From contig NZ_FMUJ01000005.1 in the NCBI RefSeq assembly GCF_900100965.1, positions 558,001 to 622,000 of the forward strand: a stretch of DNA of 64,000 nucleotides, read 5' to 3'. Below the pieces are notes generated by a model, which worked only from the letters and a program-made list of their open reading frames with translations, ran no database searches and was not told the DNA's origin. The translations under genes and the position numbers were made by a program. Within the stretch, counting starts at the first letter, position 1. Every line of letters starts with the position of its first letter. Positions 41,400 to 49,928 of this stretch are shown here, in pieces. Source of the stretch: Variovorax sp. EL159 (lineage in GTDB: Bacteria > Pseudomonadota > Gammaproteobacteria > Burkholderiales > Burkholderiaceae_C).

Positions 41400-42479
41400 A
41401 TGACGAGCAGCAGCTTTCTTTCCCTTCGCGGCATCGGCAAGTCCTTTGGCGCCACCCGCGTGCTCGACGGCATCGACCTCGATATCGAGCCCGGCGAGTT
41501 CGTCTGCCTGCTCGGCCCCTCGGGCTGCGGCAAGACCACGCTGCTGCGCATCGTCTGCGGCATCGAGCGCGCCGACAGCGGCCAGATCCTGCTCGGCGGC
41601 CAGGACATCGCGGGCCTGCCGCCGGCGGCGCGCGGCTTCGGCGTGGTGTTCCAGTCGTATGCGCTGTTCCCCAACCTGACGGCGGCGCAGAACATCGCCT
41701 ACGGCCTGCATCCCACGGGCGCACTGGCCCGCGAGATGGCCAAGCGTTCGCGCGAGATGCTCGACCTGGTGGGGCTTGCCGCGCATGCCGACAAGTACCC
41801 CGTGCAACTGTCGGGCGGGCAGCAGCAGCGCATTGCGCTGGCCCGCGCGCTTGCGCCCAACCCGCGCCTGCTGCTGCTCGACGAGCCGCTCTCGGCGCTC
41901 GACGCGCAGGTGCGCGCCAGCCTGCGCAGCGAAATCCGCGCGCTGCAGAAGCGCCTGGGCATCGTCACCATCATGGTCACGCACGACCAGGAAGAAGCCC
42001 TCTCGATGGCCGACCGCGTGGTGCTGATGCACAACGGCCGCATCGAGCAGGCCGGCACGCCCGACGAGCTGTACCGCCAGCCGCGCACGCGTTTCGTGGC
42101 CGGCTTCGTCGGCCGCATGAACATGCTGCCCGCGACCGTGCTGGCCGACGGCAAGGTGCGCGTGCGCGACAGCGAACTGTTCTGCGCGCCCGGCAACCTC
42201 AGCGTGGGTTCGCAGGCCACCGTGGGCATCCGGCCGGAGCACGTGGTGGTGAAGCGCTTCGGCTCCGAGCTCGGCGCCAACAGCTTCGCGGCACGCCTGC
42301 TCGACACCGAGTTCTTCGGCAACCGCACGTCGGCCCGCCTGGCCTGCGAGCCGCTGGGCATCGAGATCGAGGCCGAGCTGCCCGCCGATGCGCGCGGCGG
42401 TGGCGGCGAGCCATTGGTGCCCAGCAGCATGGTGCATATCCAGTTGCCGCTCAACGCGCTGTCGGTCCTGGCGCAATGA
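41400..42479 (+). CDS. 2-Aminoethylphosphonate ABC transporter ATP-binding protein (PhnT-like)
   Basis: 359 aa. ATPase domain with Walker A GPSGCGKTT near 39-48, Q-loop VVFQSYALFPNLTAAQN, signature LSGGQQQR, Walker B LLLLDEPLSALDAQVR and switch VTHDQEEAL. A C-terminal TOBE-like regulatory domain (~240-359) follows. It is placed 25 bp after the binding protein and overlaps the permease gene by ATGA. It powers uptake of 2-AEP or a close aminophosphonate; the exact ligand is not proven. Confidence 0.9.
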   Translation: MTSSSFLSLRGIGKSFGATRVLDGIDLDIEPGEFVCLLGPSGCGKTTLLRIVCGIERADSGQILLGGQDIAGLPPAARGFGVVFQSYALFPNLTAAQNIAYGLHPTGALAREMAKRSREMLDLVGLAAHADKYPVQLSGGQQQRIALARALAPNPRLLLLDEPLSALDAQVRASLRSEIRALQKRLGIVTIMVTHDQEEALSMADRVVLMHNGRIEQAGTPDELYRQPRTRFVAGFVGRMNMLPATVLADGKVRVRDSELFCAPGNLSVGSQATVGIRPEHVVVKRFGSELGANSFAARLLDTEFFGNRTSARLACEPLGIEIEAELPADARGGGGEPLVPSSMVHIQLPLNALSVLAQ

Positions 42480-44191
42480 GCAGTTCTCCCGACGCCATCG
42501 CCATCGTGCCGGTGGCCATGGCGCGCGGCAGTGCATTCGACCGCGAGCGCTGGCTGACCGGCGCCGCCGTATTGCTGGTCGTGCTGCTGCTGGTCGTGAT
42601 CGTCGCGCTGCCCGTGGGCGCGCTGGTCGGCCAGAGCTTCTTCGACCGCGCGGGCGTTTTCGTCGGTGCCGCGAATTTCGCGCGCTACCTCGACAGCCCC
42701 GCGCTCGTGCAGTCGGCCTTCAACAGCCTGGGGCTCGCTGCGATCAGCGCGGTCATCTGCACCGCCATCGCGTATGTGTACGCCTACGGGCTCACGCTCT
42801 CGTGCATGCCGGCCAAGGGCCTGCTGCGCGCGGTGGCGTTGGTGCCGCTGCTAGCGCCTTCGCTGCTGCCGGCCATCAGCCTCGTGTACCTCTTCGGCAA
42901 CCAGGGCCTGTTCAAGGGGCTGCTGGGCGACGTGTCGATCTACGGGCCGCTGGGCATCGTGCTCGGCTCGGTGTTCTGGACGCTGCCGCATGCGCTGCTG
43001 ATCCTCACCACGGCCATGGCCACTTCCGACGGCCGCCTGTATGAAGCCGCGCAGACGCTGGGCGCCTCGCGCTGGCGCATCTTCCGCACCGTCACGCTGC
43101 CGTCTTCACGCTACGGGCTGATCGTGGCCGCGATGGTGGTGTTCGTGCTGGTCATCACCGACTTCGGCGTGCCGAAGGTGGTGGGCGGCCAGACCGGCGT
43201 GCTGGCCACCGACATCTACAAGCAGGTGGTGGGGCAGCAGAACTTCCAGATGGGCGCGGTGGTCGGCCTCGTGCTGCTCATTCCTGCCGTGCTGTCTTTC
43301 CTGGTCGAGCGCCGCGTGCGCAGCAAGCAGGCCGCGGCGTTGTCGGCGCGCGCCACGCCTTACCAGCCCGAACCGGTGAAGGTGCGCGACCGCGCACTGC
43401 TGGTGTTCTGCGCGCTCACGGCCTGCGCGATCCTCGTGATGATCGGCATGGCGGTGTTTGCATCGCTGGCCACCTACTGGCCCTACCAGCTCGCACCGTC
43501 GTTCAAGAACTACGACTTCAGCAACATGGACGGCGGTGGCTGGGGCAGCTACTTCAATTCGCTGCGGCTGGCCGTGTGCGCCGCGGTGGCGGGCGCGTTC
43601 ATCACCTTCATCTCGGCCTACCTGGTCGAGAAGCCGCGCCACTTCGGCCTGCTACGCGAACTGCTCAACCTGCTGGCCAACCTGCCGCTGGCGGTGCCGG
43701 GGCTGGTGCTGGGCGTGGGCTACATCTTCTTCTTCATCTCGCCGTCGAACCCGCTGCGCGCCATCTACGGCAGCATGACGATCCTTGTGGTGTGCACGGT
43801 GGCGCACTTCTTCTCGGTGGCGCACCTCACGTCGCTCACCGCGCTGCGCCAGCTCGACCGCGAGTACGAGCTGGTGTCGGAGTCGATGGGCGTGCCCTTC
43901 TGGCACACGCTGTGGCGCGTGCACCTGCCGGTGGCGCTGCCGACCGTGCTCAACGTGGGCGGCTATTTCTTCGTCAACGCGATGACGACCGTGTCGGCCG
44001 TCGTGTTCCTTTATTCGCCGCAGACCACGCTGGCGGCCATCGCCGTGCTCAACATGGACGACGCCGGCGACGTGGCGCCCGCCGCCGCCATGGCCTCGCT
44101 GATCATGCTCACCGCCGCCATCGGCCGTGGCCTGTTCGCGCTGGCCGGGCACTGGGCGCTCAAGCGCACTCAAACCTGGAGAACCCGCTGA
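42476..44191 (+). CDS. 2-Aminoethylphosphonate ABC transporter permease (two-domain)
   Basis: 571 aa in a 4-bp ATGA overlap with the ATPase gene. Two BPD_transp_1 permease domains in tandem, each with EAA-type loops (EAAQTLGASRWRIFRTVTLP and EYELVSESMGVPFWHTLWRVHLP), giving about twelve helices. This fused PhnU/PhnV-like form is usual in AEP systems. It ends in a 1-bp TGATG overlap with the oxidoreductase gene, joining uptake with catabolism. Confidence 0.9.
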   Translation: MSSSPDAIAIVPVAMARGSAFDRERWLTGAAVLLVVLLLVVIVALPVGALVGQSFFDRAGVFVGAANFARYLDSPALVQSAFNSLGLAAISAVICTAIAYVYAYGLTLSCMPAKGLLRAVALVPLLAPSLLPAISLVYLFGNQGLFKGLLGDVSIYGPLGIVLGSVFWTLPHALLILTTAMATSDGRLYEAAQTLGASRWRIFRTVTLPSSRYGLIVAAMVVFVLVITDFGVPKVVGGQTGVLATDIYKQVVGQQNFQMGAVVGLVLLIPAVLSFLVERRVRSKQAAALSARATPYQPEPVKVRDRALLVFCALTACAILVMIGMAVFASLATYWPYQLAPSFKNYDFSNMDGGGWGSYFNSLRLAVCAAVAGAFITFISAYLVEKPRHFGLLRELLNLLANLPLAVPGLVLGVGYIFFFISPSNPLRAIYGSMTILVVCTVAHFFSVAHLTSLTALRQLDREYELVSESMGVPFWHTLWRVHLPVALPTVLNVGGYFFVNAMTTVSAVVFLYSPQTTLAAIAVLNMDDAGDVAPAAAMASLIMLTAAIGRGLFALAGHWALKRTQTWRTR

Positions 44192-45324
44192 TGCCGGGCA
44201 CCCATCCACAAGACAACTTCGACCTGATCGTGGTCGGCGCCGGCATCGTCGGCCTGGCCCATGCCTACACCGCCGCGCAGCGCGGCCTCAAGGTCTGCGT
44301 GGTCGAGCGCGATGCCGCCGCTATCGGCGCCTCGATCCGCAACTTCGGCTTCATCACCATCACCGGGCAGGCGCCCGGCGACACCTGGCGCCGCGCGATG
44401 CATTCGCGCGAGGTCTGGCAGGCGGTGGCGCCGCAGGCGGGCATCGACATCGTGCACCGCAACCTCTGGCTCGCGGCCTACCGCCCCGAGGCGCACGCGG
44501 TGCTCGAAGCCTTCATGCGCACGCCGATGGGCGAGGCCTGCGAGCTGCTCGAAGCCACCGACGCGCAGGCCAAGGCGCCGGCACTGAGCCTGGCCGACGC
44601 CCGCTCGGTGCTGTTCAGCCCGCACGAGCTGCGCGTCGAATCGCGCACGGCCATCGGCCTGCTCACCCGCTGGCTGGCCGAGGTGCATGGCGTGGTGTTC
44701 CGTTTCGGCGAGACCGTGCACGAGGTGGAAACGCCGCGCGTGCGCACCTCGCGCGGCATTCTTCGCGGCGAGCGCGTGGTGGTCTGCACCAACACCGACC
44801 TGCACGGCCTGTTCGCCGATCGCATCGCCGCGCACAAGCTCACGCTGTGCCGCCTGCAGATGCTGCGCGTGAAGTCCGAGGCCGGTTTTCATCTGCCGGG
44901 CTCCGTGATGATGGACCTGAGCCTCGTGCGCTACGAGGGCTACAGCACCTTGCCCGAAGCCGCCGCGCTGCGCGCGCGCCTGCAGCAGGAAGAAGCCGCC
45001 TCGCTCGAACACGGCATTCACCTGATCGTGGTGCAAAGCGCCGACGGTTCGCTGGTGGTGGGCGACTCGCACCACTACGGCGATGCGCCCGAGCCCTTCG
45101 CGATGGAAGAGGTCGACCAGCTCATCCTGCGGCACCTGCGCAGCACGCTCAACCTCGAGACGGCGCAGATCACCGAGCGCTGGACCGGCGTCTACCCGTC
45201 GTCGAAGACCACGCCCTGCGTGATCGATGCGCCCGACGACGCCACGCGCGTGGTGCTGGTCACCAGCGGCAGCGGCGCCAGCACTGGCTTCGGCATTGCG
45301 CACGACGTCTTCAACGCCTGGTGA
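44191..45324 (+). CDS. FAD-dependent aminophosphonate oxidoreductase (TIGR03364-type)
   Basis: 377 aa D-amino-acid-oxidase-like flavoprotein with a GxGxxG motif VGAGIVGLAHAYTA near 15-25 and a C-terminal SGSGASTGFGIAHDV. TGGAGA lies before the ATG. NAEP/AEP oxidoreductases of this family occur beside phnX and can replace the PhnW transaminase by oxidising 2-AEP or N-methyl-2-AEP to phosphonoacetaldehyde. There is no PhnW in the cluster, supporting that role. Which amine is the natural substrate is not decided by the sequence. Confidence 0.85.
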   Translation: MPGTHPQDNFDLIVVGAGIVGLAHAYTAAQRGLKVCVVERDAAAIGASIRNFGFITITGQAPGDTWRRAMHSREVWQAVAPQAGIDIVHRNLWLAAYRPEAHAVLEAFMRTPMGEACELLEATDAQAKAPALSLADARSVLFSPHELRVESRTAIGLLTRWLAEVHGVVFRFGETVHEVETPRVRTSRGILRGERVVVCTNTDLHGLFADRIAAHKLTLCRLQMLRVKSEAGFHLPGSVMMDLSLVRYEGYSTLPEAAALRARLQQEEAASLEHGIHLIVVQSADGSLVVGDSHHYGDAPEPFAMEEVDQLILRHLRSTLNLETAQITERWTGVYPSSKTTPCVIDAPDDATRVVLVTSGSGASTGFGIAHDVFNAW

Positions 45325-45375
45325 TGCGCGCATTGCGCGTGTCTTTCTTTCGTTCCTCTTTCCATCCTTGCAGCC

Positions 45376-46206
45376 ATGAACGCCCATAACCACTCCCAGC
45401 TCCAGGCCGTCGTCTTCGACTGGGCCGGCACCATCCTCGACTTCGGCTCCTGCGCGCCCATGGGCGCCTTCGTGAAGCTGTTCGAACAGTTCGGCGTGGA
45501 CATCACCATCGCCGAGGCGCGCGGCCCGATGGGCATGGCCAAGTGGGACCACATCAAGGCGCTCGGCACGCTGCCGCGCATCGCCGCGCAGTGGGAAGCC
45601 AAGCACGGCCACGCCTTCAACGACGCCGACGTCGACAAGCTCTATGAAGTGTTCACGCCCATGAACGCGGCCAGCGCGCGCGACCATGCCGAGTTCATTC
45701 CCGGCGCGATCGATGCCGTGAACGCGGCACGCCAGCGCGGCCTGAAGATCGGCTCGACCACCGGCTACAACCGTCCGATCATGGAAGTGGTCGTGCCCAT
45801 CGCGGCGGCCGGCGGCTACGCGCCCGACAACCTCGTGTGCGGTGGCGACCTTGCCGAAGGCCGCCCGTCGCCGCTCATGATGTACCGCTGCTTTGCCGAT
45901 CTGGGCGTGTGGCCGCCGCACACCGTGGTGAAGGTCGACGACACCGGCGTGGGCCTGCAGGAAGGCCTGAACGCGGGCACCTGGGCCGTGGGCCTGTCGG
46001 TCAGCGGCAACGCCAACGGCCTCACGCTGGCCGAATGGCAGGCGCTCGACGCCGACCGGCAGCAGGAGCGCCGTGCGCGCGCCACCGCTGAACTCGAAGC
46101 CGCCGGCGCGCACTACGTGATCGACAGCGTGGCCGACCTTCCGAAGGTGCTGGAAGACATCGAGCGCCGGCTGCAGGCGGGCGAGCGCCCGTCCGCGGCG
46201 GCCTGA
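45376..46206 (+). CDS. phnX: Phosphonoacetaldehyde hydrolase (phosphonatase)
   Basis: 276 aa HAD-superfamily enzyme that cleaves phosphonoacetaldehyde to acetaldehyde and phosphate. Nucleophile Asp15 in VFDWAGT and the Schiff-base Lys56 in MAKWDHI correspond to Asp12 and Lys53 of the Bacillus enzyme. Other HAD motifs are GSTTGYNRP and VKVDDTGVG. It ends the aminophosphonate operon: uptake genes, flavoprotein, then PhnX, releasing phosphate for growth. Confidence 0.95.
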   Translation: MNAHNHSQLQAVVFDWAGTILDFGSCAPMGAFVKLFEQFGVDITIAEARGPMGMAKWDHIKALGTLPRIAAQWEAKHGHAFNDADVDKLYEVFTPMNAASARDHAEFIPGAIDAVNAARQRGLKIGSTTGYNRPIMEVVVPIAAAGGYAPDNLVCGGDLAEGRPSPLMMYRCFADLGVWPPHTVVKVDDTGVGLQEGLNAGTWAVGLSVSGNANGLTLAEWQALDADRQQERRARATAELEAAGAHYVIDSVADLPKVLEDIERRLQAGERPSAAA

Positions 46207-46282
46207 TCCGATCGGATGCCATACGGCGCTGTCCGGCGAAAGCGGCAGCGTCCGACTTGACGCCTGCGCGTGCGGGCCTAGC

Positions 46283-46435
46283 ATGCCCCGCATGCGAAGC
46301 ACAGCCTTTGTTCTTCTCTTCTGCCTCGGCCTGCTGATGGCCGCGTGCGACGACAAGCCGACCAAGCCCGGCGTGCCGGTGCCCAAGGCAACCGCGGCCG
46401 GCACCGTCACCGGGACGGCCGCGCCGCAGCGCTGA
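46283..46435 (+). CDS. Small predicted lipoprotein
   Basis: 50 aa from ATG 46283 (or 47 aa from ATG 46292). A hydrophobic N-terminal segment FVLLFCLGLLMAAC ends at a lipobox-like cysteine, followed by a short hydrophilic tail DDKPTKPGVPVPKATAAG. It resembles the many small lipoproteins of Burkholderiales. It is short and without a domain, but signal sequence and plausible coding make it more than chance. It is not evidently part of the phosphonate operon (76 bp after phnX). Confidence 0.5.
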   Translation: MPRMRSTAFVLLFCLGLLMAACDDKPTKPGVPVPKATAAGTVTGTAAPQR

Positions 46436-46466
46436 CCGACCGGCACCGCCCCACGCGGGGCGCGGG

Positions 46467-47459
46467 CTACTCCAGCGTCATGTGCGACGCGGTGACGATC
46501 TGCGCCATGCGCGTGCGTTCTTCGGAAAGAAACTTCTCGAACTCCGCACGCGCCTGCAGCATCGGCTGCGCGCCGCCGCGCTCGGTCTGCGCGATCAGGT
46601 CGGTGTCTTCCCTGAAGGCCCGCAGCGTGACATCGGCGATGCGGTCGAGAATCGCGGCCGGCGTGCCCTTCGGCGCGAAGATGCCGCCCCAGTGCTGCAT
46701 GAGGATCGTGGGGAAGCCTTGCTCCACCGTGGTCGGCACCTGCTTCATCGGCCCCGTGCGCTCGCGCGCCGCCAGGGCCAGCGCGCGCAGACGGCCGGAT
46801 TGCACGAAGGCCGAGACGCCGATGGGCGCTTCCGAAGCCAGGTCGACCTCGCCGCCGACGATGGCGTTCACCGTCTGCGAACCGCTCTTGTAGTGCACCA
46901 GCGTCACCGGCACGCCGAGTGCCGACTCCACCATCTCCGCCACGAAGTGGCCTGTGCTGCCGCTGCCAGCGGTGCCGAAGTTCAGCCGGCCCTTGGCGCG
47001 CGCCCAGGCCTGCAGTTCCTTCAGGTTCTTCGCCGGCACGCTCGCGTTGGTGACCAGCACCGAGGGCGCGGTGCTGGTGCCCACGACTGGCACCAGGTCG
47101 GTTTCGGCATAGGGCATCTTCGGGCGCAGCAGCGCGTTGGCGATGGCGCCGTTGCCGGCCGACAGCCACGTGTAGCCGTCGGGCGCGCTCTTGGCCACGT
47201 ACTCGCTGCCGATGATGCCGCCCGCGCCCGGCCGGTTGTCCACGATGATGGTCTGGTTCAATCGCTTGCCCTGCGCCTGCGCCATCGCGCGCACGTTGGT
47301 GTCGCCGGGGCCGCCGGCGGAAAACGGCAGCACCAGCCGGATCGGCTTGCCGGCGGGCCACGGGTCTTGCGCGCGGGCGGGCAGGGCGGTGGCGCCCGCG
47401 AGCGCCAGCAGGCCCAGCGAGAAGGTGCGGCGGTCGGGGTGCGCCAGTGTGTGCGTCAT
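46467..47459 (-). CDS. Bug-family (tripartite tricarboxylate) solute-binding protein 3
   Basis: 330 aa from ATG 47459, with AAGGAGAC upstream. N-terminus DRRTFSLGLLALAGATALPARAQ is a signal peptide. Bug pattern: PIRLVLPFSAGGPGDTNVRAM, IIVDNRPGAGGIIG, YTWLSAGNGAIANALL, and WGGIFAPKGTPAAILDRI. It binds a carboxylic acid in the periplasm. Last gene of the operon. No TctA or TctB membrane component lies in the window, so either an unlinked pair serves it or it acts in sensing. Confidence 0.88.
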   Translation of the reverse strand: MTHTLAHPDRRTFSLGLLALAGATALPARAQDPWPAGKPIRLVLPFSAGGPGDTNVRAMAQAQGKRLNQTIIVDNRPGAGGIIGSEYVAKSAPDGYTWLSAGNGAIANALLRPKMPYAETDLVPVVGTSTAPSVLVTNASVPAKNLKELQAWARAKGRLNFGTAGSGSTGHFVAEMVESALGVPVTLVHYKSGSQTVNAIVGGEVDLASEAPIGVSAFVQSGRLRALALAARERTGPMKQVPTTVEQGFPTILMQHWGGIFAPKGTPAAILDRIADVTLRAFREDTDLIAQTERGGAQPMLQARAEFEKFLSEERTRMAQIVTASHMTLE

Positions 47460-47488
47460 GGTGTCTTGTCTCCTTTTCTTGGGGCGCG

Positions 47489-48928
47489 TCAGTCGAAGGC
47501 GGCCGCCACTGGCGGCGCCAGCAGCGCGAGCAGTTCGCGCACGTCGGGCAGGTCTTCGATGGAACGGACCATGTCCTCGATGGCCCTCTGCCGCGCGCCG
47601 TCGATCAGCCCATCGGTCAGCGTGCGGTACTTGGCGGCCACCTCGTCGCTGCTCTGTGGCGACTCGATGGCACGCGATGAATTGCGCTCGACCTGGATGC
47701 GCTGGCCGTCGGTGAAGCTCACCACCAGCCGCACGCGGCCACGCTTGAGCGGGCCACCCGCGTCGAACTCGGGCTGGTGCCGCACCTCGATGCGCGGAAT
47801 CAGCGCCCACACGTCGTCGGCGTCGATGCGCGCGGGTGCGAACTGCTTCACCATCGCTTCGCCATCGAGCACCGCCACGGCCAGCGCATAGCCGATGTTC
47901 ATCTGCGCGCCGATGGGCGTCAGCGGCCGCTCGGGCAGCCACCAGCCGTGGTGGTAGACCGCATGGCTCACTTCGACCTCGATGCGCGCGATCTCTTGCG
48001 GCACGAGCTTGCGCTGCGCACCGGCGTCGAACAGCGCGTCGAGCGGCGAGTGGATGCCGCCCATCGCGGCATACGGCTTGATGACGATGCGCTCCACCTC
48101 CCAACGCTCACCCAGCGCCTCGGTGATCTTCGATGCGTCCGGGTCGTGGCCTTCGCCGAAGGTCGAGAGAAAGCCGCCGTACTCGCGCTCGAACACGCGC
48201 TTGATGCCCGTGTAGCCGCCCTCGGCCAGCACCGCCGCATAGAGCCCGTTGCGCGCCGAGAAGCCGTGGTGCATGCGCTTGCACATCGCCTCGTACTGCG
48301 CGGCCATGAGGCCGGCCGACTGCGTGCCCGCCAGGCCCAGTGCGTCTTCGAAGCGTGCCGCGTCGAGCCCCAGCAGCTTGCCGACCGATGCGGCCGCCGC
48401 GTGCGTGCCGAACACCGAGCCCGAATGCCAACCGCGCGACAGCATCTGCGCACCGTGCAGCGCCATGCCCACGCGCGGGCCGACTTCATAGCCGGCCAGC
48501 GCGGCTTCGAGGAACTGCCGGCCACTCACCTTCGCATCGCCTTCCGAAGCGGCCCACAGCGCGGGCAGCACGATCGATGCGCTGTGCAGTGGGCCCAGCG
48601 GGTGGTAGTCGTCCAGCTCGAAGCCCTGGATGAAGGTGCCGTTGAGCAGCGCCGCGCCCGGCGCGCTGGTGCGCGCACCCCAGCCGACGATGGTGCGGTC
48701 GCCGCGGCCCTCGAACTTCTGCACGATCTGCGCGGCGGTGCGCGACCACGGCAGCTGCGCGCCGACGATGGCGCAGGCAATGCCGTCGAGCGTGAGCGCC
48801 TTGGCGCGTTCGCGCGCCGAGGCGGGTGCGTCGTCGAGCCGGAAGCCGGCGAGCCAGTGGGCAAGGCGGCCGGTGGGGCCTGTGGGATCGGTGGCGTCGG
48901 TCGCAGTGGTGGCGGGGGCGGTGTGCAT
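47489..48928 (-). CDS. MmgE/PrpD family protein
   Basis: 479 aa from ATG 48928. Family features run from GRLAHWLAGF through ALTLDGIACAIVGAQLP, GFELDDYHPLGPLHSASIVLPAL, GYEVGPRVGMALHG, GWHSGSVFGTHAAAASVGKLLGLD and KPYAAMGGIHSPLDAL. Known members are 2-methylcitrate dehydratase PrpD, cis-aconitate decarboxylase and related enzymes acting on branched tricarboxylates without an iron-sulphur cluster. The exact reaction cannot be read here. It sits between two Bug receptors in the carboxylate operon. Confidence 0.87.
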   Translation of the reverse strand: MHTAPATTATDATDPTGPTGRLAHWLAGFRLDDAPASARERAKALTLDGIACAIVGAQLPWSRTAAQIVQKFEGRGDRTIVGWGARTSAPGAALLNGTFIQGFELDDYHPLGPLHSASIVLPALWAASEGDAKVSGRQFLEAALAGYEVGPRVGMALHGAQMLSRGWHSGSVFGTHAAAASVGKLLGLDAARFEDALGLAGTQSAGLMAAQYEAMCKRMHHGFSARNGLYAAVLAEGGYTGIKRVFEREYGGFLSTFGEGHDPDASKITEALGERWEVERIVIKPYAAMGGIHSPLDALFDAGAQRKLVPQEIARIEVEVSHAVYHHGWWLPERPLTPIGAQMNIGYALAVAVLDGEAMVKQFAPARIDADDVWALIPRIEVRHQPEFDAGGPLKRGRVRLVVSFTDGQRIQVERNSSRAIESPQSSDEVAAKYRTLTDGLIDGARQRAIEDMVRSIEDLPDVRELLALLAPPVAAAFD

Positions 48929-48947
48929 GCGGTGGCTCCGGTTTTCT

Positions 48948-49928
48948 TCAATCGATCTGGACATGGCCGTCGGTCACGGCCTTGCCCCATTTCTTCACTT
49001 CGGTCTGCAGGAAGGCCGCGAAGTGGGCGGGCGTGTCGACCTGCACTTCGGAGCCGATGGCGCGCGTGGCCTCCACCAGCTCAGGGCTGGCGGCGGCGCG
49101 ATGGATGGCCGCGTTCAGCGCATCGACCGTGGCTTGCGGCGTGCCCGCCGGCGCGAGAAAGCCGACCCACGAATTGACCTCGAAGCCTTTGAGGCCCTGT
49201 TCGTCCACTGTGGCCAGCGAGGGCAGCTGCGGGTTGCGCTGGAGCCCCGAGATGGCCAGCGCCTTCAGCTTGCCCGACTTCACGTGCGGCAGCGCTGCCG
49301 GCACGGCATCGAACATCAGCGACACCTGGCCGCCCATCAGGTCGTTCAGCGCGGCGGGCGAGCCCTTGTAGGGAATGTGGTTGAGCTGGATGCCGGCCTG
49401 CGCCTGGAGCAGTTCCATCGCCAGGTGCGCGGTGATGCCGTTGCCGCCCGAGCCGAAGTCGATCTTGCCGGGCCGCGTCTTCGCATAGGCGACCAGCTCC
49501 TTCACGTTGTTCGGCGGGAACGACGGGTTGGCCACCAGCAGCAGCGGGCCCATGCTCACCATCGATATCGGCGCGAAGTCTTTCAGCGTGTCGTAGGGCA
49601 GCTTCTTGTAGAGCGTGGGGTTGATGGCCATCTGCCCCAGCGTGCCGAGCAGCAGCGTGCTGCCGTCGGGCGCGCTCTTCTTCACTTCCTGTGCGCCGAT
49701 GCTGCCGTTGGCGCCCGCGCGGTTGTCGACGTAGACGGGCTGGCCCAGCTCCTTGGTGAGCGCGGCGGCGTAGTTGCGCGCGATGATGTCCACCGTCTGC
49801 CCTGCCGGGTAGCCAACCACGATGCGCAGCGGCTTGGCCGGCAGCGGGCCTTGGGCCAATGCCGCAGTGGTTGCGGCGGCAATGCAGAACGCGCCGAGCA
49901 CACGCCGCGAGAGGCTTGCTTTCTTCAT
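48948..49928 (-). CDS. Bug-family solute-binding protein 2
   Basis: 326 aa with a signal peptide ending near ALAQGPLP. Bug-type features: PLRIVVGYPAGQTVDIIARNYA, VYVDNRAGANGSIGAQEV, STLLLGTLGQMAINPTL, IDFGSGGNGITAHLAMELL and WVGFLAPAGTPQATVDAL. It overlaps the PrpF-like gene by ATGA, so expression of receptor and enzyme is coupled. Ligand unknown, expected to be a carboxylate processed by the operon. Confidence 0.88.
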   Translation of the reverse strand: MKKASLSRRVLGAFCIAAATTAALAQGPLPAKPLRIVVGYPAGQTVDIIARNYAAALTKELGQPVYVDNRAGANGSIGAQEVKKSAPDGSTLLLGTLGQMAINPTLYKKLPYDTLKDFAPISMVSMGPLLLVANPSFPPNNVKELVAYAKTRPGKIDFGSGGNGITAHLAMELLQAQAGIQLNHIPYKGSPAALNDLMGGQVSLMFDAVPAALPHVKSGKLKALAISGLQRNPQLPSLATVDEQGLKGFEVNSWVGFLAPAGTPQATVDALNAAIHRAAASPELVEATRAIGSEVQVDTPAHFAAFLQTEVKKWGKAVTDGHVQID

